NCBI GenBank assembly: GCA_023418435.1
Contig: JAEZZT010000031.1
Coordinates: 1-5,329, forward strand
Origin: Bacillota bacterium
Lineage (GTDB): Bacteria; Bacillota; Negativicutes; Veillonellales; Negativicoccaceae
Direction: 5' to 3'
Length of the DNA: 5,329 nt
The position numbers were made by a program, and so were the translations under genes. The notes beneath the pieces were generated by a model, which saw only the letters and a list, made by a program, of their open reading frames with translations, did not search any database and had not been told where the DNA came from. Positions 4,622 to 5,329 of the stretch are shown piece by piece; position 1 is the first letter of the stretch, and every line of letters begins with the position of its first letter.

Positions 4622-5329
4622 ATGAAAGGCAATGAAATAAGAAAACGCTACCTCGCGTTTTTTGAAAGTAAAGGGCATTTGAAATTAAACAGCTTTCCGC
4701 TGATTCCGAAGGATGATCCCAGCTTGCTCCTGATCGGCGCAGGCATGGCACCGTTGAAACCTTATTTTACTGGCAAGGTGGAACCTCCCTGCAAGAGAAT
4801 CACGACTTGCCAAAAATGTATGAGAACCGGCGATTTGGAAAATGTCGGTCGCACGGCCAGACATCATACGTTTTTTGAAATGTTGGGCAATTTTTCTTTC
4901 GGTGATTATTTCAAGAAAGATGCCATTCATTGGGCATGGGAATTTTTGACTCAGGAATTGGCTTTGGAGCCGGAAAAATTGTACGTGACCATTCATCCGG
5001 AAGATGAGGAAGCTTATAGCATCTGGCACGATGAAGTCGGTGTGCCGGCGGACCATATTTATAAATTGGCGGATAATTTCTGGGAAATCGGCGAAGGCCC
5101 GTGCGGACCTTGCAGCGAGATTTTCTATGATCAGGGAGAAAGTTTCGGTACCGATCCCGACAACCAAATGGGAGGAGAGGGTGACCGTTTCCTGGAAATT
5201 TGGAATTTGGTATTAACGCAATTCAATCGCACGAAGGAAGGCGAATATGTACCGCTGGCCAAGAAGAATATCGATACGGGTGCTGGATTGGAACGTTTGG
5301 CGGCAGTCATGCAGAAGAAGCGGAACAAT
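4622..5329 (+). CDS. alaS: Alanyl-tRNA synthetase, N-terminal 236 residues (3' end outside window)
   Basis: Charges tRNA-Ala with alanine in the cytosol. The frame is open from ATG 4622 to the window edge with no stop, giving 236 residues of the class II catalytic domain; bacterial AlaRS is usually about 870-880 residues. Visible marks: [21 protein letters not shown] at about 9-29, [18 protein letters not shown] at 39-56, [16 protein letters not shown] at 61-76, motif 2 [18 protein letters not shown] at 80-97, [13 protein letters not shown] at 158-170, and motif 3 [15 protein letters not shown] at 217-231. [11 protein letters not shown] and the short [11 protein letters not shown] loop differ from the E. 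coli type (GMNQFKD..., longer GGKHN loop) and resemble the form I know from clostridial-type Firmicutes. The start has AGGGGG (4609-4614) 7 bases upstream. ATG 4618 is out of frame and stops after five codons. Editing and C-terminal domains lie outside. Confidence 0.96.
   Translation, partial: MKGNEIRKRYLAFFESKGHLKLNSFPLIPKDDPSLLLIGAGMAPLKPYFTGKVEPPCKRITTCQKCMRTGDLENVGRTARHHTFFEMLGNFSFGDYFKKDAIHWAWEFLTQELALEPEKLYVTIHPEDEEAYSIWHDEVGVPADHIYKLADNFWEIGEGPCGPCSEIFYDQGESFGTDPDNQMGGEGDRFLEIWNLVLTQFNRTKEGEYVPLAKKNIDTGAGLERLAAVMQKKRNN

Noticed and set aside
4618..4635. Five-codon open frame starting at ATG 4618 just ahead of alaS
   Set aside because: It could be a tiny leader peptide, but it is only 3 bases from the SD, overlaps the alaS start out of frame, and carries no alanine codons; probably chance.
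4685..5167. 160-codon - strand frame over the alaS region
   Set aside because: The + strand here encodes unmistakable alanyl-tRNA synthetase motifs without interruption to the window edge; the antisense frame is incidental.

Overview
The window looks like ordinary chromosome of a Firmicutes (Bacillota) bacterium. The evidence is a c-di-AMP (ydaO/yuaA-type) riboswitch in front of an NlpC/P60 cell-wall hydrolase, strong purine-rich Shine-Dalgarno (SD) sequences, sigma-A-like promoters with extended -10 elements, and short GC hairpin plus T-run terminators. Moderate base composition and protein character would fit a Negativicutes or Clostridia lineage, but that is inference and I cannot name a genus. 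All genes are on the + strand, and I see no mobile element, CRISPR array, tRNA or rRNA.

Layout: (1) 1-344, the 3' end of hemL (glutamate-1-semialdehyde aminomutase, tetrapyrrole synthesis). (2) 430-1368, a membrane-anchored family-2 glycosyltransferase of the undecaprenyl-phosphate sugar transferase type, with its own probable promoter. (3) 1376-1483, a c-di-AMP riboswitch that ends in the SD of (4) 1487-2152, a secreted peptidoglycan hydrolase (PG-binding domain plus NlpC/P60), closed by a terminator at 2152-2173. (5) 2208-2912 and 2912-3727, the ATPase and permease of a zinc/manganese-type ABC importer, translationally coupled, with no substrate-binding protein gene in view. (6) 3761-4534, a nitrilase-superfamily amidase resembling MtnU/Nit2, closed by a terminator at 4533-4554. 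(7) 4622 to the window end, the first 236 codons of alaS (alanyl-tRNA synthetase), with its own promoter.

How they fit together: the glycosyltransferase and hydrolase both act on the cell envelope, and the hydrolase is probably shut down when c-di-AMP is high, which is the classical wiring for this riboswitch. The metal importer, amidase and alaS are separate housekeeping functions. The most interesting detail is the riboswitch layout. There is no room for a terminator, and the loop of a perfect 5-bp hairpin in the aptamer is complementary to the SD, suggesting control of translation through a loop-SD pseudoknot. I found no convincing evidence of an undescribed multi-gene system here.
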